Of a DNA stretch of 64,000 nucleotides, positions 60,987-64,000 are shown in pieces (positions within the stretch are counted from its first letter, which is position 1; the number at the start of each line of letters is the position of its first letter). The translations under genes were made by a program, and so were the position numbers. The stretch lies in the NCBI RefSeq assembly GCF_000718325.1, contig NZ_JOFV01000010.1:62001-126000 (forward strand), read 5' to 3'. The notes beneath the pieces are model-generated. The model made no database searches. It saw only the letters and a program-made list of their open reading frames with translations, and had not been told where the DNA came from. Source of the stretch: Oerskovia turbata (GTDB taxonomy: Bacteria > Actinomycetota > Actinomycetes > Actinomycetales > Cellulomonadaceae).

Positions 60987-61433
60987 ATGCGACGGACGAC
61001 GGTGTGGGTGATCACGCTCGTGCTGGTCGCACTCGGCGCCGGCGCGGGAGCCGTCGTCCTCGTCTCCGCGAGCCCCCCGGACCGTGACCTGCGGGGGCTC
61101 GTCGTCCTCACCCCCGCACCCACCCCTGAGGAGACCGTGCTGCCGTCCCCGGCTCCCGCACCGCCCCCCGACGAGACCGGCGACGCGCCGGACGACGGCG
61201 ACGGCGACGGCGGTGACGTCGGCAGCGAGAACGAGCCGGCGCCGCCGAGCCCGCCGCTCGTCCCCGTCCAGCCGGCCCCGCCGCGCAACGGGACGGACAC
61301 GGTCGGCAACGCCCCCGAACAGCCCTACGACGACGGCATGTACCACCCGGGCGACCAGTACGACGACGGCATGTACCGCCCGTCCGACGAGTACGACGAC
61401 GGCATGTGGACCCCAGACACAGGGAACGGATGA
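60987..61433 (+). CDS. membrane-anchored proline-rich protein with YDDGM repeats, unknown function
   Basis: 148 residues (ATG 60987; ATG 60963 also in frame). One membrane segment near the N-terminus (VWVITLVLVALGAGAGAVVLV) is followed by a long disordered extracellular Pro/Asp/Glu/Gly part and three C-terminal repeats: YDDGMYHPGDQ, YDDGMYRPSDE, YDDGMWTPDTG. I do not recognise a family. The stop overlaps the kinase ATG (ATGA), so it is made together with the two-component system. A role as ligand-binding (metal?) accessory or target of the sensor is a guess based on the acidic aromatic repeats. Confidence 0.7.
   Translation: MRRTTVWVITLVLVALGAGAGAVVLVSASPPDRDLRGLVVLTPAPTPEETVLPSPAPAPPPDETGDAPDDGDGDGGDVGSENEPAPPSPPLVPVQPAPPRNGTDTVGNAPEQPYDDGMYHPGDQYDDGMYRPSDEYDDGMWTPDTGNG
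61317..61424 (+). repeat. three imperfect 33-bp repeats encoding YDDGM(Y/W)
   Basis: TACGACGACGGCATGT recurs three times at 33-base steps at the end of the membrane-anchored protein gene, with diverged intervening codons. Confidence 0.85.
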
Positions 61434-63037
61434 TGGCGCAGCACACACGGGGCACCGAGACCGCGCCACGCCGGGCGCCCTCCCGGCTCCAGACGGTCCG
61501 CGCCCGGATCCTCGGGGCGGTCCTCGCCCTGGCCGCGCTCGGCCTGATCATCGCGGGCGGGGTCGCCTACACGGCCCAGCGCGCGCACGTGGACGACCGC
61601 ATGGACCAGTCGCTCATGCGGTCGCTCGAGGAGTTCGAGGCACTCGCCCACGACGGTGTGCACCCCGCGACCGGCGAGCGCTTCACGTCGTCGGACGACC
61701 TCGTGAACACCGCGATGCGGCAGACCGTCCCGGCCCCGCACGAGGGCATGGTCGGGTTCCGCGGTGGGCGCGCCCTGTGGATCGCCGCGACCCCCGTGCC
61801 CCTGCGGCTCGAGGACGACGAGGCCCTCATGGACGCGCTCGAACCCCTCACGACCGGGCAGGACGTGGTGCTGCGCGAGATCACGACGCCGCGCACGAGC
61901 TACCGGGTCCTCGTCGTCCCCGTGACGGACGGCGACGTCCCGTCCGCGCTCGTCCTGGCGTTCGACCGCAGCGCCGAGCACGCCGAGTTCGACCAGGTCT
62001 TCCGCACCTACGCGGTCATCGCCGTCGTGGCCCTGCTGCTCATCGCCGGCGTGGGCTGGCTCGTCGCAGGGCGCCTCCTGCGACCCGTGCGGCTCCTGGG
62101 GCAGACCGCCCGGCGCATCAGCGACACCCACACGTCCGAACGTATCCCCGTCACAGGCAACGACGACGTCTCGGAGCTCACGCACGCCTTCAACGAGATG
62201 CTGGACCGCCTGGCCGCGGCCTTCGACGCCGAGCACGAGCTCCTCGACGACGTCGGGCACGAGCTGCGCACACCGCTGACGATCGTGCGGGGTCACCTCG
62301 AGCTCATGGACCCCGACGACCCGGAGGACGCCGCGAGCACGCGCGACCTCGCTCTCGACGAGCTCGACCGGATGCACCGGCTGGTCGACGATCTCATGAC
62401 CCTCGCCACGGCGGGCAGCCCTGGGTTCGTGCGGCTCGAGGAGACGGACCTCGGTCGCCTCACCGACGACATCCTCGACAAGGCGCGCCTCCTCGGCGAC
62501 CGCCGCTGGACCGTCGACGCGCGCACCGGGGCCACCGCCCACGTCGACGAGCAGCGCCTCACGCAGGCCTGGTTGCAGCTCGCGTCCAACGCCGTGAAGT
62601 TCTCCGCGCCCGGTTCCAGGATCACCCTGGGCTCCTCGGTCCGCGACGGCCGGATCCGCCTGTGGGTTCGCGACGAGGGGATCGGCGTCTCCCCCGACCA
62701 GCTCGAACGCATCTTCGTCCGCTTCGCGCAGGCCGAGCGTGAGCCGGCGTTCCGCGACGGCGCAGGGCTCGGCCTCGCGATCGTCAGCGCGATCGCCGGA
62801 GGGCACGAGGGGCGGGTCGAGGTCTCCTCGACCCGCGGCTTCGGCTCGACCTTCACGCTCGACCTCCCGCTCGAGCCCGGCCATGCTCCTCCTGTCCCCG
62901 AACCCTCCGACCACGGCCGCACCGACGGAGCCCCCGTCGTGCCGGGGTCGCCACTCCTCAGCACGACCGAGGCCCCCCTCACCATGGAGATCCCGGTCAT
63001 CTCTCGGGCACGTCAGGGTGAAAGGACATCGTTGTGA
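61430..63037 (+). CDS. EnvZ/OmpR-class sensor histidine kinase
   Basis: 535 residues from ATG 61430 (AGGGAAC upstream). Two membrane segments (about residues 33-53 and 190-215) flank an extracytoplasmic domain of about 135 residues. A HAMP domain follows (GRLLRPVRLLGQTARRISDTH), then HisKA with DDVGHELRTPLTIVRGHLE (His near 276) and the ATPase domain with LASNAVKFSAPG, DEGIGVSPDQ and GAGLGLAIV. The C-terminal ~60 residues are Pro-rich and non-conserved. Coupled to both neighbours by ATGA/GTGA overlaps. Confidence 0.94.
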   Translation: MMAQHTRGTETAPRRAPSRLQTVRARILGAVLALAALGLIIAGGVAYTAQRAHVDDRMDQSLMRSLEEFEALAHDGVHPATGERFTSSDDLVNTAMRQTVPAPHEGMVGFRGGRALWIAATPVPLRLEDDEALMDALEPLTTGQDVVLREITTPRTSYRVLVVPVTDGDVPSALVLAFDRSAEHAEFDQVFRTYAVIAVVALLLIAGVGWLVAGRLLRPVRLLGQTARRISDTHTSERIPVTGNDDVSELTHAFNEMLDRLAAAFDAEHELLDDVGHELRTPLTIVRGHLELMDPDDPEDAASTRDLALDELDRMHRLVDDLMTLATAGSPGFVRLEETDLGRLTDDILDKARLLGDRRWTVDARTGATAHVDEQRLTQAWLQLASNAVKFSAPGSRITLGSSVRDGRIRLWVRDEGIGVSPDQLERIFVRFAQAEREPAFRDGAGLGLAIVSAIAGGHEGRVEVSSTRGFGSTFTLDLPLEPGHAPPVPEPSDHGRTDGAPVVPGSPLLSTTEAPLTMEIPVISRARQGERTSL

Positions 63038-63702
63038 GCCAGATCCTCGTCGTCGAGGACGAGACCCGGATCTCGTCGTTCGTGACCAAGGGGCTGCGTG
63101 CCGCCGGGTACGCGAGCGTGGCCGTGACCACCGGTCGAGAAGGGTACGACCTGGCCCAGACCGGGGAGTACGACCTGATGATCCTCGACCTGGGCCTGCC
63201 CGACCAGGACGGATTCACCGTCCTGCGTCGCCTGCGTGCGTCCCGCAGCACGATCCCGGTCATCATCCTCACGGCCCGCTCGTCCGTGACGGACACCGTC
63301 GCCGGGCTCGAGGGGGGTGCCGACGACTACATGGTCAAGCCGTTCCGCTTCGAGGAGCTCCTGGCCCGCATCCGGCTGCGTCTGCGGACGGAACCCGCCG
63401 GGGAGGTCACGGTGCTCTCGCACGGCTCGCTCAGCCTCGACCTGCGCACCCGTCGGGCCCGCACCGAGGACCGCGAGGTCGACCTGTCCGCCCGCGAGTT
63501 CGCGCTGGCCGAGACGTTCCTGCGGAACCCGGGCCAGGTCCTGAGCCGCGAGCAGCTGCTGTCGCGCGTGTGGGGCTACGACTTCGACCCGGGGTCCAAC
63601 GTCGTCGACGTGTACGTGCGGTACCTGCGCAACAAGCTCGGTGCCGAGCGCGTGGTCACGGTGCGTGGCATGGGCTACCGCCTGGCGGACCCTGCGGCCT
63701 GA
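63034..63702 (+). CDS. OmpR/PhoB-family response regulator
   Basis: 222 residues. Receiver domain with acidic pair E8-D9, phospho-acceptor D52 (MILDLGLPD), T and K in ILTARS and VKPF. The winged-helix domain ends in VVDVYVRYLRNKLGAERVVTVRGMGYRLA. GTG 63034 overlaps the kinase stop. Probably binds the CTCTCAT repeat in front of its own operon. Confidence 0.95.
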   Translation: MSQILVVEDETRISSFVTKGLRAAGYASVAVTTGREGYDLAQTGEYDLMILDLGLPDQDGFTVLRRLRASRSTIPVIILTARSSVTDTVAGLEGGADDYMVKPFRFEELLARIRLRLRTEPAGEVTVLSHGSLSLDLRTRRARTEDREVDLSAREFALAETFLRNPGQVLSREQLLSRVWGYDFDPGSNVVDVYVRYLRNKLGAERVVTVRGMGYRLADPAA

Positions 63703-63717
63703 CCCTGCTGGACCGAC

Positions 63718-63751
63718 GAGAGGGCGGAGGCCCGTGTGCCTCCGCCCTCTC
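63718..63751 (+). terminator. terminator of the YDDGM-kinase-regulator operon
   Basis: A perfect 14-bp stem (GAGAGGGCGGAGGC / GCCTCCGCCCTCTC) with a six-base loop, 15 bases past the regulator stop. Confidence 0.85.
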
Positions 63752-63856
63752 ACGTACGGTCGGTGACGCGCCGACCGCCGAGTCGCCCCGCCGGGCGCCT
63801 CCCCCAGGGGGTCGGCGCCGACGGGGACGTGTGTGTCGAGACCGGCCGCTGCGCGC

Positions 63857-64000
63857 TCACCGTGCGAGGGCTCCCAGGCGGGTCTCGGCTCCCGCGAGGA
63901 GGTCCTCGGCGACGCCGAGCCATGCCTCCGCGAGCGCCTCGCGGGGAGCGCCCGGCAGGAGCGACAGGACGACGCCGGCGCTGCGCGCACGCAGCCCGAC
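63857..64000 (-). CDS. C-terminal fragment of an unidentified protein (truncated by the window)
   Basis: The frame enters at base 64000 and ends with TGA at 63857-63859, giving 47 residues of an amphipathic, Ala/Leu-rich helix-like end (SAGVVLSLLPGAPREALAEAW, LLAGAETRLGALAR). High third-base GC and the convergent position after a terminator support real coding. No family can be named. Confidence 0.6.
   Translation of the reverse strand, partial: VGLRARSAGVVLSLLPGAPREALAEAWLGVAEDLLAGAETRLGALAR

Overview
The window is very GC-rich (roughly 70%), densely coded DNA from a high-GC Gram-positive bacterium (Actinomycetota). The ribosomal gene order, the form of RpoA/RpoB/RpoC, the zinc-type S14, frequent GTG/TTG starts and many start codons with no Shine-Dalgarno sequence point to Micrococcales, most likely the Cellulomonas/Oerskovia/Cellulosimicrobium neighbourhood. 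A secreted GH18 chitinase fits that habit. The genus is an inference from gene content and protein style only.

Layout. (1) 1-5.6 kb: housekeeping genes: truncated tRNA hydroxylase trhO, an ABC-F ATPase, a DUF5709-like acidic protein, truA, a ROK/polyphosphate-glucokinase-like kinase and an alpha/beta hydrolase. (2) 5.8-28 kb and 28-37 kb, all on the minus strand: the core transcription/translation super-cluster. Read in the direction of transcription (high to low coordinates) it is rplJ-rplL, rpoB-rpoC, rpsL-rpsG-fusA-tuf, rpsJ...rpsQ (S10), rplN...rplO (spc), secY-adk-map, and infA-rpmJ-rpsM-rpsK-rpoA-rplQ (alpha). Most units are closed by a long GC-rich hairpin. tRNA-Trp-secE-nusG-rplK-rplA lies at 47.2-50.1 kb. 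(3) 37.3-47 kb: an accessory block splits rplA from rplJ. It holds a coupled operon of a sigma-70 factor, a small regulator-like protein, a subtilase with six PYTQGH repeats and a TPR-CHAT protease. A divergent chitinase and a secreted phosphodiesterase follow. (4) 50.4-64 kb: AbgT transporter, leucyl aminopeptidase, SLC13/RCK transporter, an ABC exporter co-encoded with a DesK/NarL two-component system and an adenosine deaminase, and a three-gene unit of a YDDGM-repeat membrane protein with an OmpR-type two-component system. A truncated minus-strand gene closes the window.

Most notable: the sigma-subtilase-CHAT cassette looks like a cytoplasmic two-protease system under its own sigma factor. 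The CHAT gene is out of frame at a run of eight G residues, which could be a sequencing error, a null allele or a phase switch. Other points are a 22-bp periodic GTCACC repeat shared by two distant promoter regions, a palindrome that exactly fills the spacer of the str promoter, a run of leaderless-type promoters in front of non-ribosomal genes, and a likely autoregulatory 11-bp repeat in front of the YDDGM gene.
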